This document shows, in pieces, positions 7,668 to 16,740 of a stretch of 48,849 nucleotides of DNA. How positions within the stretch are numbered: the first letter of the stretch is position 1; the number at the start of each line of letters is the position of its first letter. The stretch covers positions 1 to 48,849 of the forward strand of contig JAIPEJ010000002.1 in the NCBI GenBank assembly GCA_021737225.1. The letters run 5' to 3'. The position numbers were made by a program, and so were the translations under genes. This DNA is from Desulfobacteraceae bacterium (GTDB lineage Bacteria; Desulfobacterota; Desulfobacteria; Desulfobacterales; Desulfosalsimonadaceae). The notes under the pieces are model-generated. The model was not told the origin of the DNA, did no database searches, and worked only from the letters and a program-made list of their open reading frames with translations.

Positions 7668-9101
7668 ATGACGCCATGCAGCATGCACCCGACCCGGACC
7701 GCGCACTGGCATTGTGCAAACTGTAATCAGGATTTCTGCTCGGATTGCGTGATCAAGCAGAATTCCGGGGCAATGTCAGGCAACCGGCTGATGCGTTCCT
7801 GCCCGAAGTGCCTTGCCGAAACCCGGTGGGTCGGGGCCGATGTCGTGCTCAAGCCTTTCTGGGAGCGCCTGCCCGGGTTTTTTATTTATCCCCTGGCTGC
7901 CGGCACCATGATTTACATGGCCGTTTTGTCCCTGGGCGCCCTGGTTTACTGGAGCTGGATTGTGCAGTTTGTCTGCTGGGTGCTTCTGCTCAACTATGCT
8001 TTTGTTGCCTTGAAAAGCACGGCCCGGGGAAAACTGACCCCGCCGGGCGTGGACGAGATGATCTCCGAGAATTTCCTGGAGGTGGTCATTCCGGTGGTCA
8101 AGCAGGCGGCGCTGATTTTTATCCTGATCGTGCTGGGCTCGATTGTGACAGGGCGGCTGGGCGGTATTGCCGGTTTATTATACCTGTTGCTGGTGGTGTT
8201 TATGCTGCCCTCCATGATTATCGTGCTGGTTAACACCGAAAGCCTGATCACGGCGTTGAATCCCGCCGCGTTTCTGGCCCTGCCGTTTAAGATCGGCAAA
8301 GCCTACTTCGTCATGTTCGTCTTTCTGGCCATTCTCGCAGGAGCGCCGGGCGCCCTGCTGCAATGGTTCATGCCGTATCTGCCGGTCTGGCTGAGCGCCT
8401 ACCTGGCCGCTTTTGCGGAAAATTACTATACCGTGATTTCCTATCACCTGATGGGTTACGTGCTGCTCCAGTATCACGAAACCCTTGGCTACGAAATCGA
8501 AGTCGATGATATCAAAACCGGTTCCGGATCGGAGCGCGAAATTCCGGATGATTCGGCTGTACGGGAAGCCAAGATGGTAGCGGTGCTTTGCCGGGAAGGC
8601 CGGTTTGACCAGGCCATCGAGCATATAGGCCAGTGGCGGCAGCAGGGTGGGGAATTCAACGCGGACCTGGCCCGGCAGTACTTTGAGTTATTGAAGAACA
8701 ATGACGACAAGGCCGGCATGCTGGTCCATGCACCGGTATATATGGATTTCGCGGTAGCCGAAGGCTGGAAAAAGGAGGCACTGGCGGCCTATGACGCCTG
8801 CAGAAAAATTGATCCGGATTTTACGGCAGGCGCGCCGACCATGTTCCGGATCGGTGAATGGATGGCCGAGGATGGCCGGTTCCGCGACGGGCTGAAGATT
8901 TTTTCCCGGCTGGTGAAGTCCCATCCTGATGCCGACGAAGCCCCGCTTTCCTATTTCCGGGCGGCCCAGTTATACCACGAGCGGCTCATGGATGCAGACC
9001 GGGCCAGGAAAATCATGAACACCCTGCTGCGGAAATTTCCGGAGCATGCCATGCGGCCGAAATTTGAACGCTACCTGGAATACCTGGGCGGCACGGCGTA
9101 A
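7668..9101 (+). CDS. Zinc-finger membrane protein with TPR-like C-terminus
   Basis: This 477-residue protein has three parts. The N-terminus resembles a B-box-type zinc finger, with paired Cys and His residues in CSMHPTRTAHWHCANCNQDF and a later CPKC. Residues about 65-290 contain five to seven hydrophobic segments. The C-terminal 180 residues are helical repeats resembling TPRs, with phrases such as GRFDQAIEHIGQW and GRFRDGLKIFSRLVKSHPDA. It is probably an inner-membrane scaffold, but no function is established. The next gene, the rhomboid-TPR protease on the opposite strand, is convergent with a 22-bp gap and also carries TPR-like repeats, which may be coincidence. Confidence 0.6.
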   Translation: MTPCSMHPTRTAHWHCANCNQDFCSDCVIKQNSGAMSGNRLMRSCPKCLAETRWVGADVVLKPFWERLPGFFIYPLAAGTMIYMAVLSLGALVYWSWIVQFVCWVLLLNYAFVALKSTARGKLTPPGVDEMISENFLEVVIPVVKQAALIFILIVLGSIVTGRLGGIAGLLYLLLVVFMLPSMIIVLVNTESLITALNPAAFLALPFKIGKAYFVMFVFLAILAGAPGALLQWFMPYLPVWLSAYLAAFAENYYTVISYHLMGYVLLQYHETLGYEIEVDDIKTGSGSEREIPDDSAVREAKMVAVLCREGRFDQAIEHIGQWRQQGGEFNADLARQYFELLKNNDDKAGMLVHAPVYMDFAVAEGWKKEALAAYDACRKIDPDFTAGAPTMFRIGEWMAEDGRFRDGLKIFSRLVKSHPDADEAPLSYFRAAQLYHERLMDADRARKIMNTLLRKFPEHAMRPKFERYLEYLGGTA

Positions 9102-9120
9102 TGCAGCAGAGACTGCTGCA
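9102..9120. terminator. Hairpin between convergent genes
   Basis: A perfect 8-bp stem (TGCAGCAG/CTGCTGCA) with a 3-nt loop fills the gap between two converging genes. It lacks a clear U-run, so it could be a weak two-way terminator or an RNA end-stabilising hairpin. Confidence 0.4.
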
Positions 9121-9123
9121 TGA

Positions 9124-10590
9124 TCAATTGCCCGCAGCCTTTGCCGAAGCAATGCGAGCCTCCTGGGATTGGGCATAGCGTCTGCACAGGATGTTCCTGT
9201 ACTTTTCGGCCTTCTCCGGCATGCCCTGCTTTTCCAGGCCGTGCACAAGGCGCAGCAATAGGGCGGGTATGGCGTTCAGGGCGGGATTCCGGCGGACCAG
9301 GGGGACCAGGATCTTCTTGCCCGCCTCGATCTGACCTGTTTCCAGAAAGGCGGATGCCAGCCGGGCATACAGATCGTCCCGCAGTTCCGTGCGTTTGGCC
9401 AGATCTTCGTATTCCCGGTAGACTGCACAGGCCTTTTCATGGTCTGCCGGACCGGCAAGCAGATGGGAAAGATACTGCCCGGCGGCTTCATGAAACCCGG
9501 GGGAATCGGGCTGCTGCTTTTCCACGTTGAAAAGCAGACCCAGGGCTTCACCGTGGCCCGGATTTTTGGCAATCACCTCCTGCAACACGGGTCTGGCGCC
9601 TTTGAAGTCCAGCCGCGAAATCCGCTCCATGGCATCTTCGATCATTGCCGGGGTGGGATCCTCGGGGGTTTCTTCGAAAAAGGCCTTTTTGTCCGGCCTC
9701 ATAACCAGTTTGGCTCCGAGGCCCAGCAGGGCACCCCCGGCCAACCCCCCGACATGGGCCATGTAGGCGACTCCGCCGGATGCACCGAGAAAAAAAGCCA
9801 GCAACTCCTTTCCCAGCCAGAACGGAAGCAGCAAAACCGCGTGCATCCGGAAGTAATCAAAATAAAATCCGGTGGAGAAAAACACCCGGATCCGGGTGAG
9901 GCCGTAGAGCACGGTGAGTGCGCCCATCAGGCCGGATATGGCACCAGATGCCCCGATGCCTGGAACATAGCTGTTGGGATGTACGGCAAAGTATACCAGT
10001 GAAGCGAAGATACCGGCCAGGATGTATCCTGAACAGTACATCATGCGGCCCAGGCCCATTTCCAGTACGCATCCCAGTATCCACAAAAAAACCATGTTTC
10101 CCAGCAGATGCCATAAACCGCCGTGGACAAACATCATGGTGACAAAAGACCATGGCCTGGCTTTTGCCGGCACCAGGCCGTAGCGGTAAGCGATGGTCTG
10201 TTCCAGTCGCTGGTCGAATTTTTGCCGTTTGGCCGCCCACGTATTGTAATCCGGGCTTCCCGGTGAAATGATCCGGTCTGCATAAAGGGCGTCCATGAAT
10301 TGGCTGTTCCGCTGCATGTTCATCATCAGCCGGAAGGCGGGTTCTGATGGTTCTTCCAGGTTTTCCGGATCAGGCCGGCGGTCAGGGGCCAGATCTGCAT
10401 AATCGGCATATCTGGGCAGTTCGATGGCAGCGAGCCCGCTTTCAAAGTAATACGCATAGGCTTCCATGGATTTGCGGTCGTCTCCGGATTGGAACCCGAA
10501 AAAGACAAGGCAGTTCAGGGCAATCAGCAAAAGGGTCACAATCGGCGGGTTGCGCCAGCTGATTTTGCCTTCCAGCGGAATAAAAAGCAT
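9124..10590 (-). CDS. Rhomboid intramembrane protease with TPR tail
   Basis: Rhomboids cut transmembrane helices inside the membrane with a Ser-His dyad. Here Ser215 lies in GIGASGAISG and His279 in MAHVGGLAGG; the HGGLWHLLGNMVFL motif (residues 156-169) supplies the oxyanion His/Asn residues. About 100 residues between the first helix and the core form a large extra loop (roughly 35-140). After the last helix near 295 comes a cytosolic TPR-like region of about 190 residues, probably for substrate or partner binding. It is the last gene of a three-gene minus-strand operon, starting 1 bp after the M48 protease stop, so two membrane proteases are co-produced. Confidence 0.9.
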   Translation of the reverse strand: MLFIPLEGKISWRNPPIVTLLLIALNCLVFFGFQSGDDRKSMEAYAYYFESGLAAIELPRYADYADLAPDRRPDPENLEEPSEPAFRLMMNMQRNSQFMDALYADRIISPGSPDYNTWAAKRQKFDQRLEQTIAYRYGLVPAKARPWSFVTMMFVHGGLWHLLGNMVFLWILGCVLEMGLGRMMYCSGYILAGIFASLVYFAVHPNSYVPGIGASGAISGLMGALTVLYGLTRIRVFFSTGFYFDYFRMHAVLLLPFWLGKELLAFFLGASGGVAYMAHVGGLAGGALLGLGAKLVMRPDKKAFFEETPEDPTPAMIEDAMERISRLDFKGARPVLQEVIAKNPGHGEALGLLFNVEKQQPDSPGFHEAAGQYLSHLLAGPADHEKACAVYREYEDLAKRTELRDDLYARLASAFLETGQIEAGKKILVPLVRRNPALNAIPALLLRLVHGLEKQGMPEKAEKYRNILCRRYAQSQEARIASAKAAGN

Positions 10591-10591
10591 A

Positions 10592-11620
10592 TTATTTTTT
10601 TTCCAATTGCTTTAGTTGGCGGATTCGTACTTTGACCGCCGGGTGCGTGGCCATCATGGATGGCGCGGCCCCGGCCGGGGATTTTTCTGAAAGACGCTTC
10701 AGCATCCGGCGATAGGTGCGGGTGCTGTCGCGGTTTTGAATCAGGTATTTTCCGGCTGCGGTATCGGCCTGGCGTTCAAATTCCCGCGAATATCCGCGCT
10801 GCACCAGCATTGTCGGCAGTGCCGCGGCCGTGGAGGTAATGGATGCCACGTCCCCGACCAGTGCGGAGATCACGAAGAATACGCCCGCGTTTTGAAAAAC
10901 CGTCCGCAGTCCGTGCCGCTGTCGGACATGGGCGATTTCGTGGACAAACACCCCGGAAAGCTCCTGCTTGTTTTCCGCCAGACGGATCAGGTCATCTGTG
11001 ACCAGGATTTTGCCTGAGGGCAGGGCAAAGGCGTTGGCACCAATCTGCGGCGCCTTGTAAACCAGCAGGCGGAGTTGTTGGTCGTCGCCAGACCGCCTGG
11101 CAATTTCCCGGAAATGCGCACGGAGTTCTGCGATTTGGGCTTCGGGCAGCTCTGTGGGAGTCAATAACCGGGATTCGAACCGGTCGAGAGCGCGGTCACT
11201 GACAGTTTCCATCACAGCGGCGGGAACGGATTCTGCCGCTTTTTCAGCCAGAAACGGAATGCCGTATGCAATAAAAATCCACACGCAGAAAACCAGTGTT
11301 GCCAGGCTGCAAAGGACGAGTTTCCACCTGGATTCCAGGCCGTGGACCCACTGCATCCCGCGGCTGTGGCGATTGAGATGGTCGAGTTGCGCAACGGCCT
11401 CCTGATTTCCGGTTTCCAGGCGAGCCCCGTCCGGCAGATAAATCGCACGCCGGGTTTGCCCAAGCGGCGGGGTGATCTGGCAGTTTGCCAGGGGATCCAT
11501 GCGTACGGGATCGGTTTCATCCTGTGTATAAACGTAGATGGCACCGCCTTGTTGCCTTACCCTGACAGGGTGGGCCGCCGATCGCTTGCCGTCAAACAGA
11601 GTTGCAGTAAACTCGGTCAT
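10592..11620 (-). CDS. M48-family membrane metalloprotease
   Basis: The zinc site HEIAHVRQRHG (His227, Glu228, His231) and the third ligand Glu282 in REFERQAD mark an M48 peptidase, the family of HtpX and Oma1-like proteases that remove damaged membrane or periplasmic proteins. One clear transmembrane helix lies at about 100-122, with an N-terminal domain of about 95 residues ahead of it and the peptidase after it, so the catalytic part probably faces the periplasm, or forms a membrane-tethered domain. The start overlaps the yjgN-like stop by 4 bp (ATGA). YjgN-M48 pairs are common in bacteria, and the peptidase may mature or police that membrane protein. Confidence 0.9.
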   Translation of the reverse strand: MTEFTATLFDGKRSAAHPVRVRQQGGAIYVYTQDETDPVRMDPLANCQITPPLGQTRRAIYLPDGARLETGNQEAVAQLDHLNRHSRGMQWVHGLESRWKLVLCSLATLVFCVWIFIAYGIPFLAEKAAESVPAAVMETVSDRALDRFESRLLTPTELPEAQIAELRAHFREIARRSGDDQQLRLLVYKAPQIGANAFALPSGKILVTDDLIRLAENKQELSGVFVHEIAHVRQRHGLRTVFQNAGVFFVISALVGDVASITSTAAALPTMLVQRGYSREFERQADTAAGKYLIQNRDSTRTYRRMLKRLSEKSPAGAAPSMMATHPAVKVRIRQLKQLEKK

Positions 11621-12720
11621 AATCCGATCTCGATATCAAAGAAATCCACGGCCGCATCCCCGACCGCGGTCTGATCGGTTTCCCTGGCGGCGGCAAAGTC
11701 GCCCAGACTTCCGCGGGTAACCACCTGAATATGCTCGAGGATATACCGGGTGCGCCGCACCTTGGCCCAGGGGATTAAAAGCCCTGCCGAGGCCATGATG
11801 GCAAGGGTGTTGGTAAAACGGATCCACATCAAATGTGAGGCCTTCAGCCGGCTGTCAAACTGCAGGGCGCCCACGTGGGTGGCATTGAGGCAGTGATTGG
11901 TCAGTCGGGCATAGACAAACTGTTTGAGCAGGCTGATAAAAATTGCCGCCAGGGCAAACATGACAAACGCGGTGAGAATAAAAAAAACCGGGACGGAATC
12001 GGTCTGTCCGGAGGAAGCTTCTGCGGTTACGGTGGTCATGGCGCCGGTGTAAAGAAAGACACAGATAATGAGTATCAATGCAATCCCTCCGGCAAGCAGG
12101 TAGGTGGTATAAAAATACCCGGGATTTCCGTAAAACTGGTTGCCGGTATCCCCATAGGGCAGGCGCCCGAAGAAATAAGCTTTCTGCCTGTATACCCAGT
12201 AGGGCACAATCAGCCCGAGGGTCAGGGGAACCAGCAGGGCATAGAGCGCATAGATCCGATAGCTTTCCCCCGCGGTTCCCAGGAACCGGAAGCGGATGTT
12301 GCGGTATGCCGAATTGTGGGCATTAAACCGCAGGGACTTGTAGATCAGGAAGGGAAGCGCCAGCAGAAACAGCAGCAGGGCAATCCCGCTGTAGGCGGGT
12401 TTAAACAGGTCCAGCACCATGTAGATGATAATTCCGCCGGCAATGATCAGGTTGCCGCGCAAAATCACTTTCGGATCAGCCAGGTAGTCAAATGCCTGAT
12501 CGTTGAGCACGGTGTTGGCAAAAAAATACCGTCTGGTGCGGACTTTTGCCCAGGCGGCATAAATGCCGAGCGTGACAATGGTGAGAAGCAGGTTGACAAT
12601 CCAGATCCGGAAAAACTCGGCACCGGTGCCCGTAAATTTGAATGGATGGTTTTGGGGCCCTGCCTCGCTGCCCCCGGCGACAGGCTTTTGACACACTCCG
12701 GGGTAGCCGGTGTCTTCCAT
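11617..12720 (-). CDS. YjgN/DUF898-family membrane protein
   Basis: The protein shows the DUF898 pattern: FKFTGTGAEFFRIWIVNLLL, then LGIYAAWAKVRTRRYFFAN, a second copy with RFRFLGT and YWVYRQKAYFF, and a third with WIRFTNTLAIMASAGLLIPWAKVRR. About eight hydrophobic segments are spaced through it. The internal threefold repeat suggests a duplicated membrane unit. The function of YjgN is unknown. I start at ATG 12720, five bases after AAAGGAG, instead of the GTG at 12726 that lies inside that site. It is the first gene of the YjgN-M48-rhomboid operon; a promoter in the upstream gap was not clearly identified. Confidence 0.85.
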   Translation of the reverse strand: MEDTGYPGVCQKPVAGGSEAGPQNHPFKFTGTGAEFFRIWIVNLLLTIVTLGIYAAWAKVRTRRYFFANTVLNDQAFDYLADPKVILRGNLIIAGGIIIYMVLDLFKPAYSGIALLLFLLALPFLIYKSLRFNAHNSAYRNIRFRFLGTAGESYRIYALYALLVPLTLGLIVPYWVYRQKAYFFGRLPYGDTGNQFYGNPGYFYTTYLLAGGIALILIICVFLYTGAMTTVTAEASSGQTDSVPVFFILTAFVMFALAAIFISLLKQFVYARLTNHCLNATHVGALQFDSRLKASHLMWIRFTNTLAIMASAGLLIPWAKVRRTRYILEHIQVVTRGSLGDFAAARETDQTAVGDAAVDFFDIEIGL

Positions 12721-12937
12721 GCGCACTCCTTTAACTGAACTTTTGTTGCTGTTTTTTAAAGCGGCTTACAAGGTTTGTTTTCCACTGGTGACATAGTCCT
12801 TTGGGATTTTCAAGTTTTTGATCCATTATCTCGCAAAAATTCGTAAAAAAAATTCTTCCGGTAACGGTTGAAACATTCAAGCCGGTTGATGCTTTTTTCC
12901 TGAGCCAGGACCGCCATGTGAGCATTAAAATCGCTTA
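12721..12937. other. Divergent intergenic region, left part
   Basis: The gap between the yjgN-like gene and the first exported hydrolase is 404 bp. The left 217 bp presumably hold the promoter of the minus-strand operon, but no convincing -35/-10 pair was found. A 31-codon minus-strand frame (MDQKLENPKGLCHQW...) ends 10 bp before the yjgN start and has only a weak ribosome-binding site. The right part holds the promoter and operator listed separately. Confidence 0.4.
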
Positions 12938-12976
12938 TAATACTTTTTTACATCTTGACAGAAGAATCGAACCCGC
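12938..12976 (+). repeat. 39-bp promoter repeat, copy 1
   Basis: This block begins TAATACTTTTTTACA, includes TTGACA at 12955-12960 and ends ATCGAACCCGC. It matches 16679-16717 at 37 of 39 positions. Each copy sits upstream of an exported alpha/beta hydrolase gene. Confidence 0.85.
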
Positions 12977-12983
12977 ATATGTA
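12955..12983 (+). promoter_or_regulatory. Promoter of the first exported hydrolase
   Basis: TTGACA (12955-12960), 17 bp, then TATGTA (12978-12983). A T-run upstream could act as an UP element. The predicted transcript starts near 12990, inside the operator, with a leader of about 135 nt. Confidence 0.55.
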
Positions 12984-12988
12984 TAGAA

Positions 12989-13003
12989 TGACACTTGAGT
13001 CTA
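12989..13003 (+). promoter_or_regulatory. Shared operator-like motif, site O1
   Basis: TGACACTTGAGTCTA begins 6 bp downstream of the -10 box, across the likely transcription start. Its core GACACTTGAGTC is symmetric at 8 of 12 positions. The same 15 bp occur at 16741 and 18909. The position suggests repression. Confidence 0.6.
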
Positions 13004-13124
13004 ATTCCATAGGATCTTCTGTCCTGCGTAAAATTCAGTTCATCTGCTGCAGGCACCCGGGAAACCACCAGCAAATCGCCATCACGATCACCAACCATAA
13101 AATATTGAAACGGGGAGGGGAAAG

Positions 13125-15365
13125 ATGATGTGTACGCCGATTTACCGAACAATTTTGATGTTTGCATTCATTTTTTTTCCGGCACTGGTTTTCCCGGTGC
13201 TTGGTTTTTCCGGGGAGCAATTGCCGAAAAGCGTTGCAGACGAGATTTTAACGGAAATCGAGGCTATGGATATCGGGGAGGTAGCTATTGATCTCAATGC
13301 CCGCATTGCCGTGCCTGACAAACCGGAAGCAGGAATCCAGGGTGCGGACCTTTTTGCCACCGTGGTGCGCAAGACGAATTCAGAAGGCGATTCCAGCAAG
13401 ATTGCGCGCCCCACCATTGTGGTTGCCACGCCCTACCGCCGGGAAATCATGACAATCGCCTACCTTCCCCTGCTTCGCCATGACTACAACCTTCTGGTAT
13501 ACGACGTGCGTGGCAGTGGTTCGTCTCATGGAAGCTGGATTTCCTTTGGTCCGGCAGAGCATTATGATGCGGCTTACGTAATTGATGAGTATATTCCGAG
13601 CCAATCCTGGTCTGACGGCAAGGTCGGCATGATCGGTGCTTCCTACATGGCCATTTCGCAGATGCTTGCCGCCGGGCAGATTGAAACGGATGGAAACGGG
13701 GATCCGGAACATTTGAAGGCATTGTTTCCGCTTGTGACAATGGCGGATTGTTACCGGGATATTGTGATGCACGGGGGAAACATTGATATTGAATTTATTC
13801 CCATATGGCTGGGCGGCGTAGATCTGCTGGGCGCGTTGCCGCCACTGCTGTTTGCCGGGCAAGAGCGTCCCGGTCGGCCGGAGCTAAATGATATTGAAGA
13901 ATCATTTCAGATCTGGCGCGAGCACCTGCAGAATATCCCCGTAACCCTGGACTGGATCATGGACGGGGAAAACATCAACAAAAACGATTTTTACGACACC
14001 AAATCCGCCATGATCTACTGGCCGGACAAGCCGGCAGGCGGATGGCAGTTCGGGCCGTCTTATCCGCCGGAACTGGGAAAGACAGTTATTCCGGATTCCC
14101 TGCCTGTGTTTCTCACCGGCGGATGGTTTGACTTGTTTACCCGCGGTACGTGCAATACTTATCAATATGGCCTGAAAGATCACCGGAAAACCGATAAAGC
14201 CATGATGATCGGGCCTTGGTATCATCTCGGCGGCTTTCTCGGACTGGGGGTCAACGGCATATTAAACTGCGAGATCCCGGCCCGGTGGTTTGACTGGAAA
14301 ATCAAGGAGGAATTTGATCCGTTTATGGAACAATATCCGGTGCTGGTATATGTGATGGGAAAACAGAAATGGCGGGCCGAAAAAGACTGGCCGCTTCCCG
14401 AACACAGAACTGAGGATCGCGCGCTCTACCTTTCCAAGCAAAAGGCGCCGGCAATTAGCGGAGACTGGTTTTCCGTGCTGAACGCGAAAAACAATTACCG
14501 GTTGGTGGAAAATCCCGGGGAAAAAGATTATTTCAACAAACTTCTGTGGTTTCAGGTACCCAAGGACCCGCCGGTGCTCGAACATGACCCGCAAAGCCTG
14601 CACGGCGCAAACTCCCGTTCCAGCGCCCGCTGGCTTGCCGGCGCGCCAGCGCTGGTCTCCCAGGTATCCAAGCTGATCAATGACAAGGATATTGATCGAT
14701 TCATGCCCTGGGAGGATGAGCGCAATGACGAGGTCTGTGCGCTCACTTTTACCACTGAAAAACTTGAAGAAGACTTAGAGATCACAGGCCCGATCAAGCT
14801 GACATTCTGGGCAAAGACCGAGTTTACCCGTCCGCTGCGGCAGGCCGCCCTTGACGGTGTGCTTAATACAATTGAATCGCGTTTTAATCTGGAAAATAAC
14901 ATGGTTGTCGAGCTGATGAAAAAAGATGACGTGCAGTGGGTGGTCGAACTCAATGATGTGTTTGCCGGCGGCAGGGCGAAAAATATCACCTCGGGCTGGC
15001 TCAGTGCCGAGAACCGTCCTTATAACCCGAACTATCCCAGCCAGGTGGATCCGGCTTATACTGCCTTTGATCCCTATTATGATCATGCCTACCGCAATCC
15101 GGATCCCATCAAGGAAGATCGCGTGTATCAATACGTGGTGGAACTGTGGCCCACAGACAACGTGTTTAAAAAGGACCACCGTATTCGTCTGTCCATCAGC
15201 GCCTCTGACTTTCCGCACCTTTTTCCCGTGCTGCAGCCTTCAGAGAATCAACTCATCATTGATCCGGAGCATCCTGCGAAAATCGAGTTTCAGAGCGTTA
15301 CCCGGAGCGGCGATTACAAGTGGATCGACGATATTGACAAATATATGCTGTCGCATTCGAATTGA
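13125..15365 (+). CDS. Exported CocE/NonD-type alpha/beta hydrolase
   Basis: The 746-residue protein has a signal peptide (hydrophobic run to about residue 28, ending LGFSGE). It has the X-Pro dipeptidyl-peptidase/CocE fold: VYDVRGSGSSHG, nucleophile Ser173 in GASYMA, Asp336 in GGWFDLFTRG, His367 in GPWYHLGG, then the C-terminal jelly-roll domain (ITGPIKLTFWAKT, HRIRLSISASDFPH). Family members hydrolyse amides or esters such as cocaine and beta-lactams; the natural substrate here is unknown. GGGGAGGGG precedes the first ATG. The promoter carries the operator shared with the second exported hydrolase and the PKS genes, so a lipid or polyketide ester substrate is an attractive guess. Confidence 0.88.
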   Translation: MMCTPIYRTILMFAFIFFPALVFPVLGFSGEQLPKSVADEILTEIEAMDIGEVAIDLNARIAVPDKPEAGIQGADLFATVVRKTNSEGDSSKIARPTIVVATPYRREIMTIAYLPLLRHDYNLLVYDVRGSGSSHGSWISFGPAEHYDAAYVIDEYIPSQSWSDGKVGMIGASYMAISQMLAAGQIETDGNGDPEHLKALFPLVTMADCYRDIVMHGGNIDIEFIPIWLGGVDLLGALPPLLFAGQERPGRPELNDIEESFQIWREHLQNIPVTLDWIMDGENINKNDFYDTKSAMIYWPDKPAGGWQFGPSYPPELGKTVIPDSLPVFLTGGWFDLFTRGTCNTYQYGLKDHRKTDKAMMIGPWYHLGGFLGLGVNGILNCEIPARWFDWKIKEEFDPFMEQYPVLVYVMGKQKWRAEKDWPLPEHRTEDRALYLSKQKAPAISGDWFSVLNAKNNYRLVENPGEKDYFNKLLWFQVPKDPPVLEHDPQSLHGANSRSSARWLAGAPALVSQVSKLINDKDIDRFMPWEDERNDEVCALTFTTEKLEEDLEITGPIKLTFWAKTEFTRPLRQAALDGVLNTIESRFNLENNMVVELMKKDDVQWVVELNDVFAGGRAKNITSGWLSAENRPYNPNYPSQVDPAYTAFDPYYDHAYRNPDPIKEDRVYQYVVELWPTDNVFKKDHRIRLSISASDFPHLFPVLQPSENQLIIDPEHPAKIEFQSVTRSGDYKWIDDIDKYMLSHSN

Positions 15366-15413
15366 TGCGGGAACACCGGGGTTTTTCCCCGGGGAATTCT
15401 GCCATGTTTTCGA

Positions 15414-15446
15414 CACAGCCACCTGCCTTGCGGGTGGCTGTGTTTT
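15414..15446 (+). terminator. Rho-independent terminator
   Basis: A perfect 10-bp stem CACAGCCACC/GGTGGCTGTG (15414-15423 and 15433-15442) with a 9-nt loop is followed by TTTT. It follows the first hydrolase by about 50 bp. A smaller CCGGGG/CCCCGG hairpin lies just before it near 15377-15393. Confidence 0.75.
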
Positions 15447-15481
15447 GCGCATACGTGGATGAGGCGACCTGAAAAGCACTC

Positions 15482-16681
15482 GTGATGACCGGTACGGACA
15501 AAAAAATTTTTGCAACGCTTTTTTTCTCCATATTCAGCGCGGTGATGGGTGTGGGGATCGTGGTCCCGCTGATTCCGCTTTATGCGGAGAGTCTCGGCGC
15601 CAGCGGGCTTTACATCGGCCTGGTCTTTGCCTCCTTTTCCCTTTCCCGGGCGTTTCTCCTGCCCCTGTTCGGACGCCTGTCCGATAAGACCGGGCGAAAA
15701 CTCTACATTTTCACCGGGCTTTTCGGCTACACCCTGGTTTCTGTGGCCTTTGTCTGTTCAGATACCATATCCGGGTTGATCGGCATCCGGTTTTTCCAGG
15801 GAATTGCATCGGCAATGATCATTCCGGTGGCCCATGCCTATATCGGAGACATTACCCCGGTAAACAGGGAAGGCCTGACCATGGGACTGTTTAACATGTC
15901 CATGTTTATCAGTCTCAGCATCGGGCCGCTTGCCGGCGGCATGATCAACGACGCCCTTGGCATGGACGCCGCATTTTTGTGCATGGGCGGGTTGTCTTTC
16001 ATCGGGTTTCTAATGAGCCTCTGGTATTTGCCCCCCATCCGGGATGAATCCCATATCGGCGAAAAAAATCGGGGCCCGCTGGCCATGGCCGCCATTCTGC
16101 GGGACCGGGGGCTGTACGGGCTCTTTTGTCTCCGAATGGCATATGTGTTCTGTATCGGGGTAATTTGGTGCTTTCTGCCGGTGATGTCCAAGGACTTCGG
16201 ACTTTCAAGCACGGCCATCGGCATATTGATCATGCTCGGGGTGTTTGTCAGCGGCGGACTTCAGATTCCCATGGGAATGGTTGCTGACCGGGTGGATAAG
16301 CGAAAGATGGCCACTCTGGGCGGAGTTCTCGTGGCGGCAGACATCCTCTGCTACCAGTGGGCCGGCGGATTCTGGAGCCTTTTTGCAGCCAGCCTGGTTT
16401 TCGGACTGGGCGGGGGGATTACCATGCCGCCGCTCATGGCCATGGCCGTGATCAAGGGGGGCGAAAGCAAAGCGATGGGGTCTGTGATGTCGCTGCTTAC
16501 GGTCGCCCACAGCGTGGGCATGCTTTTGGGAGCGTTAAGCGCCGGACTGGTCATGGATTTTTTTGACGTGCGGTACACGTTTGCTGTGGCAAGCATCGTA
16601 ATGATGGCCGGAACACTGCTTTTTCTCTCTTGTACAGCCAACCTGAGGGGCCTGGCCGAATGCCCGACTAATACCTTCTAA
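15482..16681 (+). CDS. MFS transporter, drug-proton antiporter type
   Basis: This 399-residue protein has about 12 hydrophobic helices. The motif-A sequence FGRLSDKTGRKLYI follows helix 2, and a second copy, MGMVADRVDKRKM, lies in the C-terminal half. GVGIVVPLIPLYAESLGAS at the start is typical of TetA/DHA1 exporters. It probably exports a small amphiphile by proton exchange. The start is GTG 15482 or ATG 15485; the ribosome-binding site is weak. The stop codon TAA forms the first three bases of the second promoter repeat. Lying between two co-regulated exported hydrolases, it may serve the same pathway, but no operator was found directly in front of it. Confidence 0.88.
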   Translation: MMTGTDKKIFATLFFSIFSAVMGVGIVVPLIPLYAESLGASGLYIGLVFASFSLSRAFLLPLFGRLSDKTGRKLYIFTGLFGYTLVSVAFVCSDTISGLIGIRFFQGIASAMIIPVAHAYIGDITPVNREGLTMGLFNMSMFISLSIGPLAGGMINDALGMDAAFLCMGGLSFIGFLMSLWYLPPIRDESHIGEKNRGPLAMAAILRDRGLYGLFCLRMAYVFCIGVIWCFLPVMSKDFGLSSTAIGILIMLGVFVSGGLQIPMGMVADRVDKRKMATLGGVLVAADILCYQWAGGFWSLFAASLVFGLGGGITMPPLMAMAVIKGGESKAMGSVMSLLTVAHSVGMLLGALSAGLVMDFFDVRYTFAVASIVMMAGTLLFLSCTANLRGLAECPTNTF

Positions 16682-16717
16682 TACTTTTTTACAACTTGAC
16701 AGAAAAATCGAACCCGC
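16679..16717 (+). repeat. 39-bp promoter repeat, copy 2
   Basis: Identical to 12938-12976 except at two positions. It begins on the stop codon of the MFS gene, so the copy joins directly onto coding sequence. Confidence 0.85.
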
Positions 16718-16725
16718 CTTATATA
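16696..16725 (+). promoter_or_regulatory. Promoter of the second exported hydrolase
   Basis: TTGACA (16696-16701) with TTATAT at 17 bp or TATATA (16720-16725) at 18 bp. The leader to the start codon is about 230 nt. Confidence 0.55.
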
Positions 16726-16740
16726 GTGAATAGTAATGCA

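Noticed and set aside
11875..12738. A 287-codon plus-strand frame opposite the YjgN-like gene
   Set aside because: Its Gln/Lys/Gly-rich composition is the mirror of membrane-helix codons, and no motif was found.
12731..12826. A 31-codon minus-strand leader peptide before the YjgN-like gene
   Set aside because: The ribosome-binding site is weak and nothing shows conservation; mentioned only in the gap description.
12938..16717. The duplicated 39-bp block as coding remnants (both copies can be read as NTFL.LDR.IEPA)
   Set aside because: TTGACA and AT-rich -10 positions, location before genes and the attached operator explain it better as a promoter.
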